A DNA stretch of 64,000 nucleotides, from assembly GCA_003290165.1 (NCBI GenBank), contig QNQO01006979.1, positions 62,001-126,000 of the forward strand, read 5' to 3'. A program made the translations under genes and the position numbers. Origin of the DNA: Berberis thunbergii (lineage: Eukaryota; Streptophyta; Magnoliopsida; Ranunculales; Berberidaceae). The notes below the pieces were generated by a model. It was not told the origin of the DNA, searched no databases, and saw only the letters and a program-made list of their open reading frames with translations. Below are positions 20,736-31,540 of this stretch, piece by piece (position 1 is the first letter of the stretch; every line of letters begins with the position of its first letter).

Positions 20736-20909
20736 TGGTCGCAAACTCGATGATTTCAGAGTGCTTAAACCCACCCATCCATAAAAAGCAGCGCTCCGCC
20801 GGAGTCTTCCACATGCCTGAAACTAGATAAAAGAGATCGGCTTTCATGAGCATTGCATTCAAGCCCATCATCTCATCCAAGTGTGCAAGGCAGTTGTCCA
20901 CGTAAAGTT
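20736..20909 (-). pseudogene. Captured TGA bZIP factor fragment (DOG1 domain)
   Basis: The minus strand encodes LYVDNCLAHLDEMMGLNAML, MKADLFYLVSGMWKTPAERC and FLWMGGFKHSEIIEF. GMWKTPAERCFLWMGGF is diagnostic of the DOG1 domain of plant TGA-class bZIP transcription factors, which bind as-1-type sites and NPR1-like coactivators. The bZIP region and the rest of the DOG1 domain are absent. Downstream the frame enters the CTG-rich filler (Ser/Gln-rich translation). The upstream edge lacks an obvious AG acceptor, so the left capture point may lie inside an exon. Confidence 0.88.
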
Positions 20910-20929
20910 GCACAAATTAAACATTATGA

Positions 20930-22150
20930 AATTCAAATATAACATCCCCAATTTCTAACATGACCAGACAGAAATACCAATTTCTAATCCCCACTGTCAC
21001 CAACAAAGCAATGTGACCACCCACAATTATAACATCCCCATTAGACATTACCACTCCCTAATCACTTTTTGGTTTTGCTTTGTGACTTGTGCATCCTAGC
21101 TTCAACCCTTTAGCAGGAACACATGTTCAAAGTTCATACTTTGAAGAAAAGAAGAAGAAATCTTTGTATGTCAGGAAGAAAAGTAAATAACTAACATTCA
21201 AACTCAAATCATTAACATTCTATTTGTTATGATTCAAGTCATTAGCACAGAACAAATACCAAAAAACAGGGCATAAATGATAAAGTGAAATGTATTCAAA
21301 ATAATCAAATGATTGATATTATGTATTCAAAATCAAATGATTGACATTATGTATTCAAAATCAAATTATATATATACTTAGGAAGCTAATCAAAAAGGTT
21401 CATAGAAACCTGGGTATGGTAGGCTTGAAGCTTTGCATGAAAAGCTATCAATGGACCATGTAATAGACAGTTTAGTACAATTGAGGTGGTGAATCATAAT
21501 TCCAAGTGTCAAAAACAGTCTGTGTAGCAGTAATTCGAAAAGTAAAAGACGAGTCAGTGAACGCATACCATTTCCTTGATTATCAATTTAGAGTGTAGAC
21601 CATGACTTGACGAATTAATATCCAGGTTTCCAAGTGCAAAAATGATTCCAAGAGTTGTCAGATGTCCAACACAGGAAAGAAATGACCAGTTGGCAATGTA
21701 AAACATGTCATAGAAAATTAAAAAAAGGAGGTAACTCCAACAATTGATGAAGCATATGTCAAGCTCAATAACTTGAGCTTGCGGAATATCTAACATGGAT
21801 AAAAGGCTATTGGGCATTGAAATGTGATGTCACGTTGATTATCTCATGGAATTAAGTCCGTGTTCACAAAGGAAACACATATAAGAATGAAACTAAAGGG
21901 TCGCACCCAAGTAAGAAGGGAAAATCAAGAGATAAAAAATATTTGTCACAAATTAACATTTTGGGTAGGCAACTGAACTTTCTGTACTAGGATAAATATT
22001 TGAACCACACATTAATGAAGATTTCATGAAGCTTCTACACATATTTTCAATACTAAACATAGCTACATACAAGCTATCATTTAGAACAGTGGCAAAGACA
22101 GCATTCTATCCTGAATAAACAAAATGCAAAAATTCAATACCCAGATTTAG
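20930..22150. other. Spacer without recognised gene
   Basis: AT-rich sequence. Direct repeats of TTGATATTATGTATTCAAAA type occur at about 21290-21365. A minus-strand frame at 21554-21817 is hydrophobic (GHLTTLGIIFALGNLDIN) and could be a captured membrane-protein exon, but I do not recognise it. Confidence 0.4.
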
Positions 22151-22159
22151 CGCAGCACG

Positions 22160-22390
22160 CTGAAACGTAGCAGAGTGTCGCAACAGCGTGTTCGCATGAA
22201 GGCCACTGCATCGCAGCAGCTCAGAACACAGCACAGCAATAGGATGTTATGCGACGCAACAGCGTCCATCAGCCTAACATGTATCCACCATCTCGCCACG
22301 GCCTTACCACCAGTCCAGGCCGCAGCACAGTCCGCATCAACTAGTGCCCAGTCCTTCCATTCCGCAGCCTCTCCCTACTCCGAAAAATAG
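22160..22390. repeat. CAG/GC-rich filler
   Basis: GC-rich stretch with CGCAGCAGC, CAGCACAGC and similar words, followed by CCACGGCC- and GCAGCC-containing sequence. Composition contrasts with its AT-rich flanks. No coding features. Confidence 0.6.
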
Positions 22391-22849
22391 GGGACACTTT
22401 GTTTTACAGCAGAGTGCCCTGCCAGCACTCGGTTTCAGGACCTACCATTGCCCAAACACTAACGTTTGTAAACTACTAGTCTGACAGAGAAGTAGAGTTG
22501 GTACGTGCTGAACACCCTCCCCAAACACTAATCAACTCCTCAGGCACTAATCGGTGTTCTCTCCCAAACTGCATAGACAGGTTGAAATTTTACATTTCCA
22601 TGGAAAACTTGTAAACTATATCCATGCATACATAATAAAATCTTTAAAAAAAAATGAACCTATATAACTAAGTAGTTCCATCTTATTTTTTGAATTCGAA
22701 CAAGATAACTAAGGCCGATTTTCGTTCCTGCAAAAAAAACAAGAATGTGATAACTCTTTGTTGACAAGCTTTCAACAAGTTTTCTATTGTCTATGTGACA
22801 AGAAAATGATTATGTATATCAACCAAAGATGCAAACATAGTACACTTAC

Positions 22850-23394
22850 GGAAGAATGATGCAACTGCAGATCCAACACCCAGATAAACAAATCTCAGAC
22901 ATACCTGAGAAGACGATAATGCAAAGAAAACATAATGAAGTTACTGTTCAAACACCACTAAAAGTACAGAAATGGATCAGCCCATTCCTTATTGGTTTTT
23001 TAAATGCTTCATTTGCTACAACAAAGACAAAGAATGATAGTATCGAGTACTTCACGTGGCAGTAACTAATTAAGCATACTAATGAAAGTAATTGCATCTA
23101 ACGATCTACATTTTTTTTTGAATCAGAAATTCATCCTTAAAACTAACACGATGAGATGAATATTAAAATGAAAGGAAGCTTATAGTAATTTTTGAACTAG
23201 TTTAGAAGTTCATGTACCTTTGAAACTTCATGAACAATGTTATTGTTATCTGCAGTTACTCCAAAGGTGTTAATTAGCTCCCCAAGGAGAAATGTCATAA
23301 TAGGGGCAGAAATTCCATTCACAATAGCAGCACTTGCTCCCAGAATGATCAATACAACGTCCAACGGATCAGAATATATGAACAACTTGTATAA
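22850..23394 (-). pseudogene. Captured ABCB transporter, N-terminal exons 1-2
   Basis: Minus-strand exon 23218-23394 encodes YKLFIYSDPLDVVLIILGAS, AAIVNGISAPIMTFLLGELI, NTFG and ends EVSK at AAAG|GTACAT. After a 303-bp intron, exon 22850-22914 encodes VCLRFVYLGVGSAVASFF and ends at a GTAAGT donor. This is the start of the first transmembrane domain of plant ABCB (MDR/P-glycoprotein-type) transporters, several of which move auxin. Splice sites and frame look intact. The 5' side is fused to CAG-rich filler at about 23395, so the normal start is lost. A minus-strand frame runs through the junction, giving a filler-encoded N-terminus. Confidence 0.9.
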
Positions 23395-23690
23395 TGGACA
23401 GCAGCCCAAGCAATCAGCTCCCAGCAACCCGACAGCAGCAACGCAAGCTCTCTTTCGTAGCAGCTTGCAGAAAAACCCGCAAGCCTCCCAGCAGACCTCA
23501 ACCACAGCTCAAAACCGGTGTGCTAACCGGGCACGCTGAAACCCGCTGTTGCCAGAAACAACACGTACAGCAGACACGCTGAATCGCACTCTGTGTGGAT
23601 CAACATCGCACTCTGTCTGCAATGCTGAGCTCGCTGAAACTGCAGCGCACCCTGCTTGGGACGCGCTCTGTGCTGCAGTGTTTCCTTGGA
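23395..23690. repeat. CAG-rich filler fused to ABCB fragment
   Basis: Interrupted CAGCAG, GCACGCTG and GCTGAAAC words, GC-rich. It joins ABCB exon 1 without an intron boundary. An acceptor-like CTGTCAG at about 23710-23716 (minus strand) precedes it, so filler plus exon 1 could be read as one chimeric exon. Confidence 0.7.
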
Positions 23691-23990
23691 GACAATTGAC
23701 TACCATACCTGACAGTTAGATGAAATAAATACATAAATAATTAAAACTACAAATGCAAACTTCACAAAAAAAATTCAAGCAATGAGAGTCTTAAATATGT
23801 ATATTGATCATAAATAAACATGAAAAAGTAAATATAGTCAGAAAATTCACCATTAGACTCTTGGTTTTTGGGTGTTTTTGTGTAGAAAATAGAATTCCTG
23901 TATAAAGAAAGACATCATAATCAATATCAAAAGCAATAAACATAAATATGAGAACAAAGCAAACTGTAGTATATGCACCATAGCGCAATC

Positions 23991-25878
23991 AAAGATGAAC
24001 TAAGGTCATACCAATTGTTGCGAATGATAATTCAAATAGAATAAACAATGTTTCAAATGGGATGAGGCAAGCAATAGTCATTTTGTGGTTAAGTCTATAG
24101 ATACTTGCACTTAAGCTAGTTACCTTAAAATGAACAATCACGTGCCCGTAGTGTATTTTACTCAGCTCCTCTTTTGCTGCCACCATTACATTGCTTCCAA
24201 CATAGTTGTAACTATCAATCATCAAGTTCCACATGATTTTTACACCATACGAAAAAATAACCAACGTCCAAATCCCCCATCATGTCTCCTTTTGGATCAC
24301 TCTTGTAAAGTTTCACCCCAGTCCTGAATTTGAAGCATAAGGAAAGTCTGATCTCTGTTGCAGGGTTCAATGATCCATGACAAACGCAAGAGAATTGATG
24401 GATAGGATCTACAACCACTATTGCTATCGCAATGACATTCTTTTCCCAATCACAAACTTTGTAAGTCCTTAACACTGAAGGAACAGGATTGCTTGGAGAA
24501 GGAAACCTCGCAACACCTTGAGAAGATGATGGTAATGGAGATGGAGGTAATGGAGATGGTGGTAATGGAGATGGAGGTAATGGATTTTCTGGTTGCCTTG
24601 TAGATTGTGCACGGGATGACGGTGTATCTTCAGTTCTTTGTGTCCCTCCTTGTGTTCCCTCACTTGTTGATGGTCTCACATAAGTTCCACTTTCAAGTCT
24701 CTCTCGTATCCATTTAACATTTTTTTCCAATCTATCATATTTTTCGCTAATTTTTTTTACTTCCAATGTTTTTTCCAAAAGCAATGAACTAGCGGGAAGT
24801 GCAGCATCATACTTCCTTTTAGAGACGGTGGTTCCAACACAACGAGTACGTCCCCTCGCTTCTTGGCCAAACACTTGGCTTAGAGGATCATCATCAATAG
24901 TGAGGTCAGTGGTACCCTGGGTTGAAGATTCTCGCAAGGCGGATTTTTTTGCTTTAACTTGTTCCTTCAAAAGAATTAAAAAATAAAATAAATCAGGACA
25001 CAAATAATATTCAAACAAATACAAAGTAAATTAAGAATTGTGTATAAAATACATCATTGGGCACATACCATATATAGTTCAGAACCATGCGTAGATTTTC
25101 CATCCTTCCCCGTGTGACAAGCAATCCATATGTCAGTGTGTGTGACTGGTTCCCCATTAGGGTTTTTCTCAACCTATATACTTGAAAGATTAGTCTCAGC
25201 CTATATAGTCAAATGGTATATAATATTGTACTAGTAGCTAGAAACTCAATTACCATTTCATACTCTACTTCTGCAACACTCTTTTGTCCACCCCCCCCCC
25301 CCCATACATACTTTGAAGCCTTTTTGTTTTTTGCATTTTGGGCTCTAATTGCCTTCGCTTCAGGGTGCTTTCATAGCGAACAAACTCCTTCCAATCCTCC
25401 TCTCTTACACCATTTGGAACATGCTTCTCTTGTTCCTCAATGGTAGGATACTTATCCAAATAATTCTTCCTAAAATCTACCTTGAACCTTCTATAATATT
25501 CAGGCATTTTCAAATGCACACTCCTTTTCACACAATTTGGGATGTCGTATTCACGCTGCAAATAAGCCATTGAGATATAAGTTGAAAATAAAATAAGACA
25601 TTATGAAAATCAATGATGTAAAATCTCACCTTGAGGCCATTCCACACATCCTCTTTGTAGTTGTCAGTAACATGGTGTCAACCCTTGAATTTGATGGGCA
25701 CAAGGGTTTCAACAAGCTTTCCAATATTTTTATTGAAATTTCTAGCACCAGGTCCAACTGCTAAACCGTGGAGGTTGAACTGTATGGTCTGTTTAACTTC
25801 ACTGTCATCATTTGTAGATCTAGTGACATCAATGGTGGAGAGATTGCCGCGAGTACTATCAATTTCTATCAATGACAT
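23991..25878 (-). pseudogene. CACTA C second gene, plant Transposase_24 type
   Basis: Several minus-strand exon-like frames. 25678-25878 reads IQFNLHGLAVGPGARNFNKN and ETLVPIKFKG. 25265-25570 reads EYDIPNCVKRSVHLKMPEYY, RRFKVDFRKNYLD, and HVPNGVREEDWKEFVRYEST. 24215-25024 reads DPLSQVFGQEARGRTRCVG, a coiled-coil-like KTLEVKKISEKYDRLEKNVK, a Pro-rich PLPPSPLPPSPLPPS stretch, and a C-terminal KGDMMGDLDVGYFFVWCKNH. This is the plant Ptta/En-Spm Transposase_24 (PF03004) layout, the TNPA-like partner of CACTA elements. The Pro repeat is a short tandem DNA repeat (24510-24585). The frame at 23989-24264 may be its extension. Whether the splice sites remain functional is unclear; I treat it as degraded. 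Confidence 0.75.
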
Positions 25879-26142
25879 TATAGATATTAACCATTATCAA
25901 ACAAAAAAAATAAGAATCAACTATATACACCACATTTATAGATTATTTCATTCCACAACATATCACCACAAATAGATTTTTATAAAGTATTGGAAAAGCC
26001 AATATGAATACATAGCTACAAAGCTTCCCTTTCCCAACTCAAAAGTCAAAATAAGAAACAAAGACAAAATATTTGGTCTCAACCAAAGAAGATGACTAAA
26101 ATAGCATTAGAAATGCATCAAAAAATATTATAGCATAGTCAA

Positions 26143-29100
26143 TTAAAATTCCAGTAAGCTCTTTAGGTTGGGGTTGTCTTTCAAGATGCTTTGATACACA
26201 GTGGGAATTTCCTTTTTATCGACATTAGTGTTCAAGCCTCTTTGAGTATGTAGAACTACGTGCCACCCATCATTTGATTGATCTTTCGAATAAAATACCC
26301 CACTTGCTTCTTGAGCTAAAATGAATGAATCCTCTTCCACCCTTCTTTTGTCTTTTAGCTTCAACAAGTTTACCATCTCATGGTTCCAAATTGGGTCTAC
26401 CTTATATGCATTTTTCTTATCTTCCACTTTGACCCAATCACAATAGAAGACAGTTTCTTTGAAATCTATGTAGTCTAACACCAGTATGCCTCTAACAACT
26501 CCATACCATTTGACTAGTTGGTCATTTGGCCTCTTATCTTTCTTACTAGCAACAAAATGAGCAATGGCATCCATGGAGACACCACTATCTTGTGTCAACA
26601 AACATTCATCCAAAAAACTTGTCGCAAATGTGAAACCATTTACACAATATTTTGGATATCGGGTTGCCAAAAATTATGGACCATTGGCTAACCTCCAAAG
26701 TGTGGTATTTGTTTCCCCAGCCTTCTCCAACTACATTGTAAAACAAATCATCTTAGAACTGAAATCTAAAAATAAAAAAAATTTATATATGTATATATAT
26801 ATGAATAAATACACATTATAAAATACCTCATTACACAACCAAGGAATAAAATCTGTAGCTTTCTCAACATTTTTTCTTGACCCTTTTTTTTTTACTTTGT
26901 GTAGCCAACTCCATGCAATATTCATTGTATTTTCTGCACAAGTTATCATATTATCATAATTCTATATTTCTAGTTATAAAAAAAGACTAAAATATTATAT
27001 ATCTTACTCTTCCCAATCACTCGAATCAGCAAGTGCATTGAAAACCCATCTTCGAGCTTGTTTAAATTGTACATTATTTATCATATAGTTTTTTCCTTTA
27101 TCCAATGACTTTTCATCGGCAGACTCGCCATCTACATCAAGCCACTCATCTTGATTGTGTTTGTGAGTTTCGAACCGTGGCTTTGCCATATACTCCATGC
27201 AGTATGTAACAGATTCATCTACAAGGTATGATTCTGCTATTGATCCTTCTATGTATCTGAAATTTTTAGCATAGTCTTTGTATCGTTTCATTAACCTATC
27301 GATCATAAATAAAATGATAAATTAGTATATAATATAATAAGATAACGTGATGACGTGCACTAAAATTAGAAAAATTATTTACCGCTCAAAGGGATACATC
27401 CATCAATATCGAACTGGACCATCAAGCATCGCTTCCTCGGTTAGATGAGCCATGCAATGCACACTTATAACAAAGAATGAAGGCGGAAACTCCTTTTCAA
27501 GGACACACATTGCCTCAATCACACCTTTGTGTGCCAACTGAAGATCTGTTTTGTTGATCACTTTAGCACATAAGATATTAAAGAATAAGCTAATTCTTTG
27601 AATAGCAATTCTTAAATCTTTATCCTTCTTGTCACGAAACACATGTCTAAGAAAAACTGTAAGTAAATGTTGCATAATGACATGGTAATCATGTGACTTC
27701 AGTCCTCTTAGCTCTAGGGGATTGCCAAAAACGCAATTACTCAACTTGGATTAAAATCCACTCAGCAATTTCAACTCTTTTAGTGTATTCATAAATATAT
27801 ATTTTTCTTTCTTGGTCAAGGCAAATGATGCTTTTGGCATTGAAGTTTTCTCGTTTCATTGTCATGGCTCAATCAATATCTCTTATGAGTTCCCATGTCT
27901 TCCATATCTTTTCGAGCATTCTCACCATCCTTTGTTTTCTTAGCGACATTCAACAATATGTTCAATAAGTGTTCAATGACATTCTTTTCAGTATGCATCA
28001 CATCAATGTCGTAGCTCAATAAACTTCCAGTACGGCAAATCAAATAAAATGGACCTTCTAGACCACGGTGGCGCAATGTTATTGGTTGGTTCATCATTGA
28101 CGTTATCATTATCAACCATATTCTTGAGTTTTTGCCTACTAACCCTACCTTGTGTAGAACTACCTTCCAAAATTTCCACTATCCTTCGTTCAACTTCTTC
28201 GCCAGATAACTGTCGTGGAGCATGATGATGTTCAACATCTTTGTTGAATCCCTTGCCATCTCTAAACTTGTGTTTTGTCGGTAAAAACGTCGATGGCCTC
28301 TAGAGCATATCTTCTGACTGTTTGAAAGACGTCCGGATTCTACATCATCAACACAAATAGGGCATGCATTATAACCATGAACATTACAACCAGCTAGAGT
28401 TCCATAAGCAGAAAAGTCATGGATACCCCAAAACAACATTGCTTTCAACCGAAAATTGCTTTTAGTACACACATCCCAAATTGAAACACCATCTGCCCAC
28501 AATTCCTTCAACTCTTCTACTATTGGCTCCAGGTAAACATCAATATTCTTTCCGGGTGCTTTTGGCCCTGATATTAACAAGGTTAACAAACAAAACTCTT
28601 TTTTCATGCATAAAGAAGGTGGAAGATTCAAAGGTGCTATTATTACTGGCCAACAACTATAAGCATTACTTAGATTTCCACGTGGGTTAAAACCATCAGT
28701 CGATATTGCAAGTCTCAAATTCCTACTATCAGAGGCAAACTCTGGCCATCTCATATTTGTTAAAGTCCATTGTGCTGAATCACATGGATGTCTCATCAAA
28801 TTCCCATCTGAACAAGCATCCTTGTGCCAAGTCATTACTTCACCAATCCACGGTATGCTAAAAAATCTTTTCAACCTTGGAATCAATGGAAAATACGTTA
28901 CAACCTTTTTAGCTTTTTTCCTGTATATCTAGCCGGAGTCGTTGTCATCGACATCCACATAAACCTTATACCTACCAGAACCACATTTTGGACAACCAAC
29001 CAGACCCTCATATTCTTTCCAATAGAGTATGCATCCATTGGCACATGCATTGTCTTACATTCCATCCCTATATCTTTAATTGTGTTTTTCATGTTTGGGT

Positions 29101-29776
29101 AGTTATTTGGAAAATTACAATCATCCGGCAATAAGGTTTTTAGCCATTTTAACAACATCGTCACACTATTACCACTCCAACTAAAACGAGTCTTGAAATT
29201 CCGCAATTCAATAATGGTGGACAACATGGTCTTATCCTTAGGACACCCATTGTACAAAGGCACAATCCTTTTTTCCTTATACTTTTGATACTTCTTGTTC
29301 ATAACTGTCTCAGGTTCACGAGAAAGTTCCGGACCACCTTCTGGATTACCCCCAAAACATTCTTCGACTGTGTCATTCAAGTCATTTATCCCATCATCAG
29401 CCTCCACAGTTTGCATGTTGAGGAATACATCATCAACTAGCTCGCTCATCCTAGGATATTCACAAACATCATCAGGTTCAACCACTTCTGTCATAAGTAC
29501 ACCAATCACTTGCTTGTTTATATTCTCTCCATGATGTATCCACGTCACATAATTGGTATCAATGCCATGGCTTAACAAATGAACACCTATGTCGTCAACA
29601 CTAATGTTTCCCCTCGAGTTCCTACATCGAACACATGAGCAAGGAAAAAGACTCTCTCCATTTGCATGATCCTCAACAAACTGTTGGAATTGTCTAACGT
29701 CGTTTATATACATTGCACTTCCCCGTTTGTTCATCCATGACTTATCTAAAGGAATTGTTGACATTTCTACACACAC
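26143..29776 (-). pseudogene. CACTA C transposase, TNP2/TNPD type, degraded
   Basis: Read right to left. An N-terminal Transpos_assoc domain comes first (SWMNKRGSAMYINDVRQFQQ, then CPC-type CSCVRCRNSRG; 29520-29765). A linker is followed by the DNACANGCILYWKEYEG zinc-ribbon region, the TNP2 domain (FPLIPRLKRFFSIPWIGEVM, MTWHKDACSDGNLMRHPCDS, LRLAISTDGFNPRGNLSNAY, YDIDVMHTEKNV; 28960-27880), DUF4218 (RGLKSHDYHVIMQHLLTVFL, EAMCVLEKEFPPSFF; 27745-27004) and DUF4216 (WYGVVRGILVLDYI; 26670-26143). Damage is clear: a frameshift near 29055, a TAG near 28930 (DNDSG*IYR), breaks around 28120-28180, and a TAA in LANGP*FLATRYP. At least one intron (about 26840-26730) is preserved. The element is probably not autonomous now. 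Confidence 0.93.
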
Positions 29777-31349
29777 AAAAATTAAAAGATTAAGTTTAGT
29801 CCCAAAGGAATCTAAATTGCTAAATTGCTAAATTGCTTGAAAATCATTGACCAATCTAATGAACTTCAATTCATCCAGTCAGGTTTAATAGAACTGAGGA
29901 AAATTGTTGTAAGATTTGAAGAAAATATTTACTCTGCTGCGACTAGTCAGGTATGCATTCTTTACTCAATTGCATTATTCTATTTGTTAAATTAATGAGT
30001 GAAAGAAAAACCTTCCATCAGTCATCTTCTCCAATATTTCAGTGTAATTGATGTGGTCCATGTGGGGGAAGTAGATTCCTGCAGGAGTTCTGTTTATTTA
30101 TGTGGTTGTTGGTGCGTGTTAGGCTTTCAACAAGGGAAACTTTATCTTTCTATCCAAATTGATTTAGCTTGTGTTATGAGTGGGATGGAGGACGAAACAT
30201 CATTCATTTGTTTCGTATCTAGAGATGGCTGCAAATGTTACAGGGATTCTTCTATCTTTTTGGGGGTGGTTCGTCTTTTGCGAGAGTTCCCTCTATATCC
30301 AGAATACGGACGTGACCTAACACTTTCTAAGATTATCAAAAATTAAGACTTTCCTGCATTCCGTAAAACGAGGGACTTGTGCAAAATATAGCCTAATTCT
30401 GATTGAGGAGATCTCAAGCTGAGATTGCAACCCTCCCCAAAATTACCAGGTTGAGGATTATTTGAGGTCAGAACCTATTTCAAGTCCAACCTTCTTTTGC
30501 GTAATCCTAACAAACATCCAGTTGAGTGAAAGAAAAACATCTTAAATCACATTCTAATTTGTTTTAACACATCAACATGATCAAATAATCTAAAATAAGT
30601 TAAAACCTAAATGGTCTATTCTTTTAAAAATGTTCTGCCACGACCTCACTTTCCGTCACCTCACTCCTAACAACATAGGCCATCATATCTCTTGTTTTTG
30701 TTATCATACAATGTCATCTCACTTCTTTAGGCTCTTAAACTCATAATATTAGAAAGTGGATTCTTGTTAGTTATTACTTAGGCTTTTCAGATAGCCTCTT
30801 GTTTGGGGGGATATAACGACCTTGTTGATTTCTTCAGTCAAATTATCTACGGAAAATATCGCTGAAGATGCTGACAATGGAAATAAAATCTCAAAATCCA
30901 GCACCAAATGCTGCCGATGGTAATCAAAACCTGCCAGATCCAGGTAATAAGACCAAAACATATAACAACTGTTTGTATTTTTAGATGATATGTATATTGG
31001 CATCAATTCTCTTGTTTTCCCACGGACCCTTTTTTCGTGCACAACCCAAAATTTTGAAATTCACATGTTTTTTTACTAGAGATCTGTTATTTCATTACTG
31101 TAACCCTTTTATAGGTACATTGTCCTCACCAAGAATGAATGGGTTACGATCTTTTTATTATTATTTTTTCTCAATAAATGTAGCTAGTGTATTGCTCGTG
31201 CATACAATACACTCTTTTAATTTCATTTGTGCTAAGAGGTGCATCTAGCTCATGTTGGCATCTAATGCCTTATTTCAAAGTATGAAATATGATATGCTAA
31301 GTGGTGCATACGATACACTCTTTTAAACCCATGTTTGTTTTTACGTTAA
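29777..31349. other. 5' leader region of element C without recognised gene
   Basis: AT-rich, between the transposase start and the nested element D. A plus-strand frame at 29999-30346 (VIDVVHVGEVDSCRSSVYLC...) is open for 115 codons but unrecognised. It could be another captured exon. Confidence 0.4.
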
Positions 31350-31352
31350 ACT

Positions 31353-31540
31353 CACTACAACACAAGTGACTATTGATAACTTTTCATTATAGCGTTTTTT
31401 GAGTTAGAGCTATTAAAGCTTATTTTTAATGACATTGCTATATGCAAATGATATAAGCAAACAGAAGAGCGGGAGTTTAAAAAAAAAACCCCGCTCGATT
31501 CTCCTCAAAAAATTTAGAATATCTTTCGTCTCTCTCACCA
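31353..31540 (+). repeat. Left terminus of CACTA element D
   Basis: Terminal repeat followed by ATAGCG words and the segment GCGGGAGTTTAAAAAAAAAA ... GCTCGATT, then a C/T-rich 5'-UTR-like stretch. The same series reappears at 33977-34150. It is much shorter than the right subterminal array. Confidence 0.7.

Noticed and set aside
20621..20830. Cysteine-run ORF on the plus strand
   Set aside because: Translation of the CTG filler opposite the TGA fragment.
24469..24663. Histidine/leucine-rich 64-codon ORF
   Set aside because: Shadow frame of the proline-rich repeat in the Transposase_24 gene.
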